Shown here: positions 24,001-35,930 of the stretch, piece by piece
How positions within the stretch are numbered: the stretch's first letter is position 1
Layout: the number at the start of each line of letters is the position of its first letter
From: Jaapia argillacea MUCL 33604
Lineage: Eukaryota > Basidiomycota > Agaricomycetes > Jaapiales > Jaapiaceae
Assembly: GCA_000697665.1 (NCBI GenBank)
Contig: KL197734.1
Location: 282,654-346,653, forward strand
Reading direction: 5' to 3'
DNA length: 64,000 nt
Notes under the pieces: generated by a model
What the model saw: only the letters and a program-made list of their open reading frames with translations
Database searches by the model: none
What the model was told of the DNA's origin: nothing
Made by a program: the position numbers and the translations under genes

Positions 24001-24075
24001 GGTGACTTCCTTCGTTATTGACCACATTCTTTCATTTAGAGTGGTTGGGAGAAGTCCGACAATTTCCCAGAATGA
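21024..24075 (+). pseudogene. tyrosinase (tyr2), frameshifted
   Basis: Same 18-exon plan as tyr1/tyr3: 21024-21207, 21278-21468, 21522-21531, 21586-21640, 21700-21803, 21865-22045, 22133-22203, 22277-22359, 22414-22516, 22585-22602, 22658-22672, 22724-22748, 22804-22830, 22881-22963, 23015-23150, 23199-23878, 23940-23981, 24040-24075. All copper sites are recognisable (GIHGLPY, YCNHG, FPTWHR, GVHDSMH, HHANVDR), as is the C-terminal CKGC. Exon 2 is 191 nt against 192 in tyr3 (a base missing near 21317), and exon 8 is 83 nt against 84 (a base missing at about 22277). The two losses do not restore the frame, and no alternative splice site rescues it. It is a recent pseudogene or there are two assembly errors. 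Confidence 0.85.
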
Positions 24076-24341
24076 GCTTTCCTCGTCTCGTAACCCTCAA
24101 TAACACTTCGATATATGTTTTGTACGATGTAAGGATACAATGCTGGTTGTGGCGATTATGATATCTCTTGTTCAACAACTGAGCGAAGTGGTGGCGGGCA
24201 CAAATCAAGCCAGTAGATGAGTCGTCTTGCTCTCCATCCGGCTACGGAGTCGAAAATGGGACGCTCCGATGTCCAATTAAGAGTTCAATCAGGGGGTTTG
24301 CCTGGGTACCTCAAAACCAGGGTTGCGACGCAAGGCTGAAT

Positions 24342-24862
24342 TTGTCCATACCTCATTGCGCTCATCCGCTGCTCATTTCACCGACCGCCGTGGTGCCGAA
24401 TTTTCCTCCTATCTGGATTCATGATGTTACGCAGGAGAAACCAAAGGAGCCCGCCGGCGTAAGCACCGTTCTTTGGAAAGAACTTGTCGGTCGCCTTCGT
24501 GTAAACACTCAAACCAAATTCCGTACGGAGTACTTGAACCCTCTGGCCTGCCGAACGTGTATCTACAGGTCGACGAGGTTCACGTGGGTGTCTTTACGGC
24601 CTAGGATTCCAGGAGTTAAGAGACGGACGAACTTTGGAACAACTGGAGAGTTCACCTTTCGACGAGACGAAGAGTCTCAGGAACTGGGACAACCTCCAGT
24701 ATCTGACACAGTTGCCCCCAGGAGTGCAGATTGTTCACATCTGTTCCATAAATCGTATTGAATTGCTTCCTCAAGGCAATCTTCAGCTCGCTTCGAGCCC
24801 TCTTGCATTCTAGCCAATTCTCTCGGAACTTTTGCTGGGCGTCCTTGAGCTCATTCAATTCC
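24342..24862 (-). pseudogene. CCCH/GGLLR-family remnant, copy 1 (antisense to tyr2 3' flank)
   Basis: The minus strand reads KIALRKQFNTIYGTDVNNL and WGQLCQILEVVPVPETL, then, after a spacer, DTHVNLVDL and FFPKNGAYAGGLLWFLLR. This is the helical core of the CCCH/GGLLR family seen intact at 35.9 and 56 kb. The zinc finger and first part of exon 2 are missing. A base is lost after VNLVDL relative to copy 2, which breaks the frame. No function is expected. Confidence 0.7.
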
Positions 24863-25884
24863 TATTTGCTGAGCTCATGACGGTTCTCCTTCGCCCTCGG
24901 ATAGTCCTTTCTCCATCTGAACTGCTTTCGCATTCGATTGAACTCGACCGTCACGGGCGAGGTTGGATTGGAAGAGATATCGGGAAGGACTTGTTGGCCT
25001 CTGACAGTTCTGAAGTGCAACAATAGTTACATCGATATTCGGCAGGTCAAGAGGTGTTATCACATGGATGATGAACTGTGAACGTACTACGCCGCATAGA
25101 CGCTGGTGGTGAAGTGACCTCCTGCTTTGGTCTCATAATTAGGATGGCGTAGAGACTCGTTTAGGCTGGTGTGACCATGTGACAAGTGACAACAGCAATA
25201 GGCACAAAGAGGTACATGCACCGCGAGTGACCAGCTTGGACTTCCACCTGCTCCTGCTGATTAATTCTCTTGCCAAGTCGTCTCGCCAGCAAACTATCTA
25301 TCCTGCTTGTGTAAATAAATGTGCAATCATTGCCCACACTCGCCTTACGCGGATGCGGCGGCTGAGCTTTAGCACGTCAACAAGTATTGCTACACATCGC
25401 TGATCCAACACCAATCCCGTGTGCTGATAGGAAGTCTTGTCAAGAAAGACTATCTGCTACGACGGGTATGGACTCTGACTCTATCGGTACGATACCGGAG
25501 CTTGGTTTGCCTCGTTGCCTCCTGTCCCTCAGTTCAATTAAGTCGGCATCCTTCCTAGTGGTTCGTTCTCAGAGTGGCGTAGGTGTCATCGAAGAAGGGT
25601 CAGGTGAGTACCTCATTGCTGAGCGCTAGTGTCCAGGGATCATTTTTCGCCATCTTGACCGATACTTGAGTAATGTTCAACCATCCACGAGGTTACAGGA
25701 TCGGTTCAGACGATCAACGGAATGACCATTCTGCTCCCATGACCGGTCACTTGGTGAAATTGCAAGGTGTGACCCTCGTCAGGGCTGAGCTTATAGCTCC
25801 ACAAAAGGTTTTGCGACAATCCACTCTCTCCATTCCCGTTAGGTTCTGTCCCTTGGCCATCTCTCACACTATCCTGCCGATCCT

Positions 25885-26035
25885 TCGTCGGTGTTTTGCA
25901 TCCTCCATCCAGTCACTTTCTATTCTGCTCCTATCAGCATCGACCTTCTCAACCGAACCTTGTCTGTGCTTACTATCCTCCAGCCACTCACTCTCGATTC
26001 TGTTCGCATGGGCATCGACCTTCTCATTATCTCTG
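25885..26035 (+). repeat. imperfect ~75-bp tandem repeat upstream of tyr3
   Basis: Partner of 20735-20890. Two copies share the CATCCTCC/CTATCCTCC, CACT and GCATCGACCTTCTCA blocks. Confidence 0.5.
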
Positions 26036-26081
26036 GGCCTGTCAGAATGCATCTCCCGGCCGATCCCAATGCATCCTCAAC

Positions 26082-26090
26082 ACATAAATA
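26082..26090 (+). promoter_or_regulatory. TATA-like element of tyr3
   Basis: ACATAAATA lies about 90 bp before the tyr3 ATG. Confidence 0.55.
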
Positions 26091-26175
26091 CCTCTACTCG
26101 TCTCTCCCGCAAAGTCAGATTTCATCTCAAGCATACACCAGCTGTTCCCTCTTGTACTAGCTAACCCTATCGAGA

Positions 26176-29100
26176 ATGTCAAAGCCCTACCTCATCACCG
26201 GTCGCAAGGACACGGGCGGTAACTTCCCCCGTCTCCCAATCGAGACTCTTCAATCCTCCAAACCTGAACAGTTCACATTGTTCATCCTTGCTTTCCTCTT
26301 CATTCAGGACCGCCAATCAGCTTTCAGGGAAGTCATCGATTTTGGCTCCCTCGCTCCCGGTAAGTCGTTCCCCTCACATCTCCTTAATTCCATCCCCGCG
26401 TTCGGCTGACTTGCATTCGACGTGTCTAGTTCCTGGACAAATCCCACTGCCGATCGACCCGGGATTAGGTCGCCTCCCAGCCACCTTCCTGCAAATTGGA
26501 GGAATCCATGGGTTGCCGTACGAAGAATACCCTGGTGACCCAAAGCCCAAGGCTGACCAAGCGTCGGATTTCAATACCAACGACAAGAAGGATACGCACC
26601 CAGTTCCATCTAGGTTTGGCGGTACGTACTTCTATTATCTACCTGTATTTAGCACTCATCTTCGTGGCTGCAGGGTATTGCAAGTGAGTAGAAGGAACTT
26701 GGCACAATTGTTGGCGGGATCGCTGAACTTTACCCAGTCACGGCGCCGTCCTCTTTCCGACTTGGCACCGCCCATACGTTCTCCTCATCGAGGTGATATC
26801 CGGCACAAAATCCACCATCTTCGATCGTTAAACTGTATCTCATGTTCCTAGCAAGCCATCAGTGAAGCAGCGGAACGCATCGCAGGTGCTCTCGAAAATA
26901 ATAACCCAAACCAAGGCGGAAAGTGGACCAAGGCAGCGAATGAACTCAGGTTCCCGTAAGTGGCGTTAATTTGTCTCTTTATCGACTTTGCTAATGCCAT
27001 TGAATGTGTTCGACAGGTACTGGGATTGGGCCGAAGCAGATGTAGCAGTCAAGGGGCTCCCTCCAGTCCTCGAGACCGACAAAGTCACAATCACGCTGCC
27101 AGGAGGCACCAAGAAAGAAGTCGAGAACCCTCTTTCGTATTATCCCTTTGAGGGAGGCAAGATCCCTCCTGGTTTCGAGGACGAGTCGGATCCTGATGTA
27201 AGTTATTCCTTTCCTGGATCACACACGGGAGTGCGTGCGCTGATATGGGAGTCTGTAGACTGGAGAGACTGCCTATTTTTCACAGTGGAAGAGGACTTAT
27301 AGGCATGCTGCTAGTACACCTACGCCCGTGGGCAGTGGTAACGAAGCTCTGAACAAGTGGGTTTCCGACCGCCTTACCAATTGTGCCTAATTCAGTTCGG
27401 TCCTATACTGAACCTCAAACATTCCAGCGAACTCAAGGGCGGCGCTCCAGACCTCCGAAACAAAGTAGCTCATTTGTTCAGCTTCGATGGCGTTGGTGAT
27501 CCTTCGCTCGTGTGTGTATTCAGTTTCTTGTCTCTTCTTCACAGGACTTTGGTTGATTTTTGGGCTTAAAGCTGGGACGAGTTCTCGAACCATACCACTG
27601 AGTCTTTGAGGAGCATGGACTATTATAACGCTGGTTCATTGGAGGGTGTTCACGACTCCGTCCATGATATCATCGTACGTAATCCCCTCAATGACGCCAA
27701 GGAGGCTAACCGATCGGGGATGTCCCGCTCCAGGGTGGTAATGGACACATGGTGAGTTGGTATACCTTGCTCGTCATTCGCGACTGAAATTTGGTTCTTG
27801 AATAGGCTGATCCAGACTACGTGAGTCGCGTCGTCAACATTTTGAGGCTTTCACTAATGTATCTTTCGAAGGCTGCGTTTGACCCTATCTTCTACCGTGA
27901 AGTATTCGTTATCACTTCCACCCGTTGAATATTGATGTTGCAACAGTTCACCACTGCAACGTTGATCGCCTCTGTAAGTTACCTTTTATTTGTCTTACGG
28001 TTCTGCGCCTGATTCATTTCGAAGTCGCATTGTGGGAGTATTGTTATAAGGATTATTGGATGGGTCTTGGATACACGAACAAGGGGAGACAATACCCGTG
28101 GACTCAGGTATGCGGACCCAGTGACCCCACCCACCTCCCCGTGTCGAACGATATTTTTTTACAGTCTCGCGGAACATACGCTGAAGTCTATAATGAACGC
28201 GTTGTTCCTGACAGCCCTTTGGCGCCTTTCAGGGGCGGTGACGGTAATTATTGGACTTCGGATCAAACTCGATTCCTCGACAAGACGGCTTTCCCGAAGT
28301 GTAAGTTCGAGTCAAAATAGATGAAAACATCACTCACCACATCCTCAGACTACACTTATCCTGAGATCGCCGGCGTCAAGGTCGATCAACCAGCCACTGC
28401 TGCACAACGTGCGAACGCTCGGGCCGCCCTCCAGAAATACTATGGTTTCAATCCACCGAAGACGTCTCTGAAGCTCAAGGCTACAGCTCCTGCTCTATTT
28501 CAAAAGACCGTTGTTCCCGTTCCTGCTCAGCTGACCGTAGTCGGGAATTACCGCTCATTCGTTGTCGTTGCCAAGCTTCCTGAACACGCTCTCAATCGGC
28601 CCTACAGTTTCAAGTTGTACAAGAAACCCGTCAGCGGTGAAGGGAGCGAAGGCGATGAAATTATTGGGTCCGTGGCTGTGTTTGCTCGTCCCGACCATTC
28701 ACCGTGCAAGGGCTGTGCTCTGAGATGAGATGCGGGTACCATTGTCCGCGGTATCATCCCGATCCCCCCTACCCTTGTGGACCTGATCATCCAGTCCAAG
28801 GAAGGTTTGAACCAACGGGAAGTAAATGAGGAGGAATTGATAGAAGAGATTAAGAAGGGATTGGCTGGTGTGATCGTCGACGCGAGAGGTACCAAGTTGG
28901 CTGATGCTGAGGCCGGGGACAACGTGGCCAAAGTTCACGAGCCGCTCACCGTGCCCCGTCACCTCGCTCCGCAGAAGATTGTTTTGTTGTCTGCTGCCGC
29001 TGCTCATCCTGAAGATGAGGCTGAAGGTCCTGTGCGTGTTTGATCCAACGCTCCCCTTGTGGACAATGGCTAATCCCTTCATATTCTTTCAAGGTTTCCT

Positions 29101-29230
29101 TGTTTGATTGGAAACACCACGGCGAAATCTTCCCGGTGGGTAGAATTTCGCGTTGGTTAATTACTTCCACATTGACAACATTCTTCCCATCAGAGCGGTT
29201 GGAAGAAGACGGAAAACTTCCCAGAATGAG
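26176..29230 (+). pseudogene. tyrosinase (tyr3), premature stop in C-terminal domain
   Basis: Eighteen exons: 26176-26359, 26430-26621, 26674-26683, 26738-26792, 26852-26955, 27017-27197, 27286-27356, 27428-27511, 27572-27674, 27734-27751, 27806-27820, 27872-27896, 27947-27973, 28025-28107, 28165-28300, 28349-29031, 29094-29135, 29195-29230. They stay in phase for 682 codons except for a TGA at 28726-28728 (codon 556), where tyr2 has CGA and tyr1 an Arg. All copper sites are kept (GIHGLPY, YCNHG, FPTWHR, GVHDSVH, HHCNVDR). The stop falls just after the CKGC motif and removes the last ~125 residues. In fungal tyrosinases this domain shields the active site and is cleaved on activation, so a truncated but copper-binding enzyme is conceivable. 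Whether it folds is unknown. Confidence 0.85.
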
Positions 29231-29534
29231 CTTTCCTCGTCTCATAACCCTCAACAACACTTCCATAAATGTTTTGTACGATGTAAGAATACAATGCTGG
29301 TTGTGGCGATTATGATATCTCTCGTCGGACAACTGAGCGAGGTGGTGGCCAGCACAAATCAACCCAGTAGAGGCAGGAGTCGTCTTGCTCTCCATCTGCT
29401 ATTGTCGAAAATGGGACGCTCCGATGTCGAATAAAGAGTCCAATCGAGGGGTTTTCCTGGGTACCTCAAAATCAGAGGGTTGCAACGCGAGGCTGAACCT
29501 GTCCATACCTCATTGCGCTCGTCCGCTGCTCATT

Positions 29535-30429
29535 TTACCGACCACTGCAGTGCCGGGTTTTGCTCCTATCTGGATACATGATGTTACGCAGAAGAAACAG
29601 GAGCAGTCCACCGGCGTAAGCACTCCTCTTTGGAAAGAACCTGTCGGTTGCCTTCGTATAGATGCTCAGATGCAATTCCGTCCGGAACACTCGAACCCTC
29701 TGGCTTGTTGAACGTGTATCTACGAGGTCGACGAGATTCACGTGGGTGTCTTTCACAGCCTAAGAAGATTGCAGGAGTTGAGAGACGAATGAACTTCGGA
29801 TCAGATGGAGTTCACCTCTCGACGAGACTGAAGAGTCTCAGGAACTGGGACGATCTCCAGTATCTGACACAGCTGCCCCCAGGAGTGTAGACTGTTCACA
29901 TCTGATGCGTAAATCGTATTGAATTGCTTCGTCAAAGCAATCTTGAGCTCGCGTCGAGCTCTGTCGTATTCTGGCCAATTCTCTCGGAACTTTCGTTGGG
30001 CATCCTTGAGCTCATCCAATTCCTCTTTGCTGAGCTCATGACGATTCTCCTTCGCCTTTGGATAGTCCTTTCTCCGCCCAAACTGCATTCGCATCCGATC
30101 AAACTCGATCATCACGGGCGATGTTGGATTGTAAGAGGATTGCGGGTATTGAGCAAGAACTCATCGAGGGGGGTGGATGTGGAAGCTAGTCTCGCGCGTG
30201 AAGGAATGGATGGTGGAATCAACGAGGGCTGTTCAAAGTATCGTGCTCTATCGTCAATCTCACATTCCTCCAACGACTGACAGGCAACTCGACTCGCCTT
30301 CCTTCCAGATTTAGTAGAGGTAGCATTGTGTTTAAATCGCCGACTTCTCCATAAGATATCGGGAAGGACTTGCTCGCCTCTGACAGTCCTGAAGTGCAGC
30401 AACAGTTCCATCGATATTCGGTAGGTCAA
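29535..30429 (-). pseudogene. CCCH/GGLLR-family remnant, copy 2 (antisense, downstream of tyr3)
   Basis: The minus strand has an upstream block ending STPLDEF (30112-30429), a main block (29801-30115; KIALTKQFNTIYASDVNSL, WGQLCQILEIVPVPETL) and the C-terminal exon (29535-29756; DTHVNLVDLVDT, RFFPKRSAYAGGLLLFLLR). A base is missing at the PLDEF junction, so the first two blocks are in different frames. No CCCH finger is visible upstream. It is the tandem twin of 24342-24862 but keeps about 220 bp lost there. Confidence 0.7.
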
Positions 30430-30550
30430 AAGGTGTTATCACAGCACAACAGCGGAAGTTCTCCTGTCCTTTGGGCACGTTGGGACATGCATGGTGAACT
30501 GTGAACATACTACGCCGCGTAGACGCTGGTGGTGAAGTGACAGGAAGTGA

Positions 30551-31681
30551 CCTCCTTGCTCAAAGTGCCGGTGGAACGGTGGGCCGAAACCGGCGACCAG
30601 ATTTGTCTCCGGCTTCCGCTGACTAGGACTTCCTATGCAGTTGTCTTTGAGGCCGCCCGAGTTGTCTGACCACCTCCCCCTCCCATCAGGTGTCTTCGAA
30701 TTAGTGGTCGATACTCTCTCGTTGGCGCCTGATTTTGTAGATTTAACACTGCCAGCATCAGAGCTCAGACGTTGTTATTACCCTCGCGTCCTCCTCCTTA
30801 CTATGCACATGATAACCCAGTACCCAGTGCACCTTTCAGACTTCGGGATTCTCGGCCTTATGACTCGATATCGTCCCTGGCCTTTGCTGCTGTCTTGCAC
30901 ATCTCCTGCGCGACAGAACTCTACCCACGGCTATAATAAGACGCATTAGCGACAGAAGGGCAGGCTGCGCAGCGACGAGGTATAATCACAGTTCGTGGTA
31001 CTACTTCCGCGGGGACCCCCAGTATCAACTGCGGCATGGCAGCTCTTGGTGACGCTGCCTTTTCCCCTTCGCCAACTCGGCGTTCTCAGTGTGGCAGGCT
31101 GGCAGCTGGTTTTCCGCCAAGTATTTCTCCCAAATCAATCCCTCCGTTGCTTCTATTCGGTTGCGCCCAACTTTCTCGTTGTACATGTACGTTTACCGTC
31201 AGGCTTCCAAACATGCGGCTAAAACGTCGCATTCGGCTCTAGCGATTAGACTCACCAATCGGAACACTCAAAACCCCTCAAAAACCGGCTCGTTCACCAA
31301 ATCCCTGTATGTCGTCGCCCCTCACTCAGCGAGGCGTCTTCGGGTGACACCGTATTATCCGAGTAGAAACTTCGGTGCCTTCATTTGTTGGATAACACGC
31401 GGTTCCAATGCGGTGAAGCTCCCCCCAGCTGTTCGCAACTTGAATGCTCTCTCTGGTTCTTCATTCCGCTAACAGATGGCTCATCTTGGGGGGTCAACAA
31501 GGTCAAGATCATCTCGGCGCCGAAAGACTGCCGACAATCTTTCAACTAAAGGCCGACCAATTCCAGCATGCTTGAGGTGATGAGGTGGTGTGTCTATGAA
31601 CGGTTCCGCTGAATTATCGATGCCTTCTATAAAGCCCCGGGGACGAAAGATTGTGGACTTGCCATTCCGCTGAGGGACAAC
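30551..31681. other. intergenic
   Basis: No gene recognised. TCTATAAAGCC at about 31627 is a plausible TATA box for the membrane-protein gene at 31682. Confidence 0.35.
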
Positions 31682-33865
31682 ATGTCCACGTCAGATCAAG
31701 CTCGCTCTTCTACAGTCCGCGAGAGTACGTCTTCCGCTCCCGATCCTTCCCCACCGTCAGCACAGGAAGGAGTTTCAGCCTGGGATGTGTTCAAGGGCGT
31801 GGCCCTAATCCCCATGTTGATCTGGCCTTGGGTCTTCTTCGCAATCGCTTTCGATCGCCCCGATGGTCTCGCACTAAATTCCACCGCCGAGAACATTGTA
31901 CAGAGGAATCCAGTTGACACCACATGGGTCGTTACCAATATCGCCAATGTGTCCGCCTTCCTCGTCACATTTCTATTCCAATCGGCTGTCAAGACATTCC
32001 TCGTTGTCCTCGTGACCTCAGAACCTACGAAGATTTTTCGCGTCGCTTTCGTTTCCGCTGCTAAAGCGCCCTCGCAGTCGGGTGCTCTGTGGCTGTGGGC
32101 CAATCGGAGATATTTATGGCTAGTCCGGTCTGGAAAATGGGGGAAATGGATTCTGCTCGCCATTTTACTTCTCGTGTACATTGCGTTATTCTTTCTTATC
32201 TTGGGTGGCTTCACCAGCCTATTAACCCCTCGCCCTATCCAACGGAGCAGCACTCTCAGCGGAACCGAGCTCGACTTTACCTCAGATGATCCTAATTGTT
32301 TGCTCTGGTTCGACCAGAACACTCCGTCCGATGATGCAGACTGCAAGTGGACGGTATGTACCTATGTTGAAGTTTCATCCGTCTCCGAATCAACCTCGTA
32401 CTAGGATTACAACGGCTTCTCTTTCTCTCAATGCTTGAACCTCAATCAGATGGTCGACATCCTGGAATCCGGGCAGACTAATGTAAGTCTCCATTGAGAT
32501 CACTACCGCGCTCACGATGTACTCAAGATTCACGTCATAGATCCGGTCTTCCATTCCAAACAACAACCACACGGCTACTTTCGACCAACTAGGTGGTTTA
32601 CAATTTTCCACCCCAATTCGAGGAGTGTTGCCTAACGGACCAGAAGGTGTTCCTGGCTTTGACACTCTGTCAAGATCTCCCCTAACGGACGGGGCCGTCA
32701 ATTCAGCCATCTCCTTCGACTACACCATTAATCTCCAAGGTGTAGCGAGCAACGTTACCTGTGCGTACACACCGGATTCACCCATCATAATATGGGATTT
32801 ACCTGGAAGAGAGTGGGCGTAGTACAATGGGACATGTCTTTCGGGACAGTCCATCTTGACGCCGCCGGTGGGGGAGTCGGCGTTTCCCGTATATCTCAAC
32901 GACTCCGATGTGTTGGGCTTTTGGGCCTGCGATACATCGTCCGATGCTCCCGACACTTCTGACACGTCCTACGATCTATATTTTCGCGGGGAAGGTCGCT
33001 ATAACGAGACAATTGGCAACCTCACATGCACTGTGACATCGGCACGCTATGGGATATTTCCAGTCACATACTCCTCTCCGCAAGGGCAATTCTCTGCTAG
33101 TAACCCAGGCTTCCCAGAGCCCGGCTCCAATCCCGATTTTACGATTATCGACTCTTCGGCGAGATCCATTGGCGACCTTGTTTGGATGCACAAGGGTTTG
33201 CGATAAATACGATCGCCGAGTCGGTCGTCTCTTTTGGAGTTGGTAGAATTTGGTCTGGTGCCCTATACGAGGGATGATCAGTATCTTTGTGTTCTTGAAG
33301 CGATGGTTGAAGGTTTTATGGACTATCAGGTGGGGTTCGCTCATTGGCCGTCCGTTATTTGTTGAAGACAGGCTCATATTCCGCTAGGCTACATATTATC
33401 GGCTTTTGTTCACATCGTCGTGGTTGAAGGCTCCAACTCGAGATTCAGGCTCGGTACCGCATTCTTGCCTTCGTCAGATCACGGGTACCGTCGCATACAA
33501 CGTAACCGGGTGGAAGCCTACTTGGCATACCGCCGCATATCTCATTCCATCTACCCTCGTCAATCTCACGTCACTCGTCCTGCTGCTCATCGCCGCGGGA
33601 CGCTGGGGATGGAAGCCTCTTCCTGCTGTGGATCCCACCGATCCCATTTCGGTACTCGACACATCTTCTCGAGGTCAATTTCCCATTCCTAATCCGCCGT
33701 ATACATCTCCACAAAAATTGGAGGCATCAAAGGTTCGGATGAAGTACGAAAGAAAGGGAACGAGTACAGGCACGTTTAGCCACAGTGTCACAGGGTCCTG
33801 GCGGCTCACATTGCGACAACGCTCCAGATAGCGCGTATGAGTTGAAGATGGGTACTCAGGTGTGA
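31682..33865 (+). pseudogene. four-TM membrane protein, copy I (disrupted)
   Basis: Five exons by comparison with copy III (31682-32353, 32405-32482, 32541-33329, 33388-33769, 33828-33865). The N-terminus is polar. TM segments lie at about residues 38-58 (GVALIPMLIWPWVFFAIAF), 88-112 (ANVSAFLVTFLFQSAVKTFL) and 158-182 (WILLAILLLVYIALFFLIL). A ~300-residue region with Cys and N-x-S/T sites follows, then a last TM (YLIPSTLVNLTSLVLLLIAA) and a short charged tail. No known family. Lesions: TAG at 32820-32822 in place of Gly-Tyr, a frame break near 33190, and GC instead of GT at the exon-4 donor (33770). The first exon is intact, so a truncated product is possible. Confidence 0.7.
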
Positions 33866-34086
33866 GGTAGTATGGTTAGTATCTTTGTTACGAGGCGGTT
33901 AGTTGCGCCTTCGCCCTCCCACATTCAGGCCCTCGGTTCTTGAATCTTCCATTCCTGGGCTCATTATTCCATACTTTTCTCAATCATGATGCATGACTAC
34001 TGTACACACGATGGTTTGCGCTCTCTGATTCCGAGAACACTCCCCGTCTCCCACACTCTTTAAGATTTGCTTTCGCCTACATTACT

Positions 34087-34788
34087 TCACACCTTACGTT
34101 TACGGCGGCGAGTTTTGACCCTCTCAGCAGGGGGGTTGTCAATTCGACGGAGGAGATACCTGAGGAGCCCACCAGCGTATGCATTGTCCCTCGGGAAATA
34201 CTTCCCGGTTGCCTTCGTGTATTCGCTGAGCCTGAACTCCGAAGGAAATTTCCCCACTCTGTCCCCCGTGTTAGGAGTATCGATGAGATCGACGATGTTC
34301 ACATGGGTGGCTTTCACGACCTGCATATACCTCGAAGTCAGCAATGGGATGAATGTATTGGTCAATGGACGTACCCCTCGACAAGCATCGAGATCCTCGG
34401 GAATAGGTGCGATTTCCAAAATCTGACACAGATTCCGCCAAGAATCGATGTCGCCAGCATCTGTCCCATAAATCTCATTGAACTGCAACGTCAACGCATC
34501 CTTGAGCAAACGACGGGCTCTACTCTTCTCGCTGTCTTCGTCATCGTCATAGCTCCATCCAAATGAGTGGGGCCGCTGCTCTGCGCCTTGCTTTTTCTGC
34601 GGCGGTGGCGTTTGCGAGAGGTCTGCGACTTGGCCTGTTGACATCATCACATCACAAGCGGCAATATATGTGTAACTCACCTGCGAGCTTCCGTCAACGG
34701 CACTTGCAATGTGCTGAAATCGACAACGCGTCCCGTAGGTGCATATCCCATTACTGGCATACTGGTGGCAGACTTGACTCTGAGACAT
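34087..34788 (-). pseudogene. CCCH zinc-finger / GGLLR-family protein, copy 3 (probably disrupted)
   Basis: Exon 1 (34681-34788) encodes a CCCH finger: C7, C16, C22, H26 (QVCHQYASNGICTYG, TRCRFQH). Exon 2 (34375-34634) starts in the family's frame (basic stretch, then GPTHLDG). It lacks the DFFASYP...MCREY block and resumes in another frame at SYDDDEDSEKSRARRLLKD. Exon 3 (34087-34320) has ATHVNIVDLIDT, YFPRDNAYAGGLLRYLLR and a basic RRRKRK tail. An unspliced frame also runs through the whole region, so an unusual isoform is possible. It is the most diverged of the zinc-finger copies. Confidence 0.6.
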
Positions 34789-35930
34789 GGTCGTGGTTCA
34801 AGTGCTGGAGGGGCTGGAGTGACCACACGATGTCGTCGAAACCAACCCTGAGCACCTGTCCAGTGATCTCCGTTAATACATTTCAACGTAAAGCCGGAAC
34901 CTACATCGAGACGCCTCAGAGTCACGCAGCCTAGTATCGATTCCAGATCAGAAAATGATACCTTCGAACCCCAAACCTTCGCAGTACAGTTGGCTAGTAT
35001 GCTACAGATAAGGCAACAATATCCAACCGTACATATTTGCCGTTCATCTCATGTGCAAGATCATGGTCACGCTCGATTCATGGACATGAGATGGACCCAG
35101 AAATGAAGATTGTCCCAAGAAAGGGAATATATTGAGCACCATACTCGGGGTGGTACATATGATACCCCCTTCCAACGTGAACATGCAAATATCGAACAGT
35201 AGGAGATTCTTTCGCAGGGAAGGTACATGCTCGACTCGGGGACCAAGGATCGAGAATGGGTCGTCACTCACGGTTGGCATCGCCGTCATCTGAAGTCTCC
35301 GAGATTGGAGCAGAGGGAGAGCCGACGTGCTGGCGACGGTCGGATAGGAGGTGATGCCCTCAGCAAACATCGACTGAACAACCCAGTCCAATGTCATCCA
35401 ATGTCACGACCTGATAGTCTTCAGATTGGTAAATAGTTAGCGATAAACCAATGGACGAGATAACAACACACCCTTGACTTTGCACTATGGAAACCTCAAC
35501 TCCAGTGCATCGGATACGATTTCGACGCCGATGGCGCCGCATCTCAACATAGATGTTTGATATTCTGATCAATTAAGTGGCAGGTAACAGAGACATATCA
35601 GGGTTGGGAACGAAAGGATGAAGGATATTCGTTGACAACGTTGACGATGCAGGACGGAGTAAATGCGGTTGGGCTTCAGTTTCAGAACAAGCCTCTGCCA
35701 CGTGGATGCACAATGGTCAGCAATATGACTAAACACAAAATATCAACACCCGCTCCTCATCTCCGCTGAACTGCTCTCCGTTCCACGGGACTACAGTTTC
35801 GCTTCTCATGCTTTCTCATGTTCGTGGAGGTACTTTGTAATTTAACTGGGTCGATATAAGAAACCATACACTCACACCATCAACTGCATAAACTTCTCCA
35901 CTTGTCGCTGAAAGCCAACGTCTCGCCATC
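34789..35930. other. intergenic with decayed module sequence
   Basis: About 34950-35080 (minus) is recognisably related to the conserved small-ORF region found upstream of the other CCCH genes (shared CATG-GATGA, TCTGTAG and TTCGAAGGTAT blocks), but its frame is not open. No TIGR04076-like copy follows. Confidence 0.45.

Larger units (their letters stand above)
19980..25125 (+). repeat. tandem duplication unit 1 (tyr2 + CCCH-family remnant)
   Basis: About 5.15 kb, repeated in the same orientation at about 25165-30550. Both units hold a 5' region, an 18-exon tyrosinase and an antisense remnant of the CCCH/GGLLR gene family. Boundaries are approximate. Unit 1 lacks about 220 bp present in unit 2 at about 30130-30353. 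Confidence 0.85.
25165..30550 (+). repeat. tandem duplication unit 2 (tyr3 + CCCH-family remnant)
   Basis: Second copy of the 19980-25125 unit. The tyr3 ATG is 5152 bp from the tyr2 ATG. The 3' flanks and the antisense remnant are also duplicated. Confidence 0.85.
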
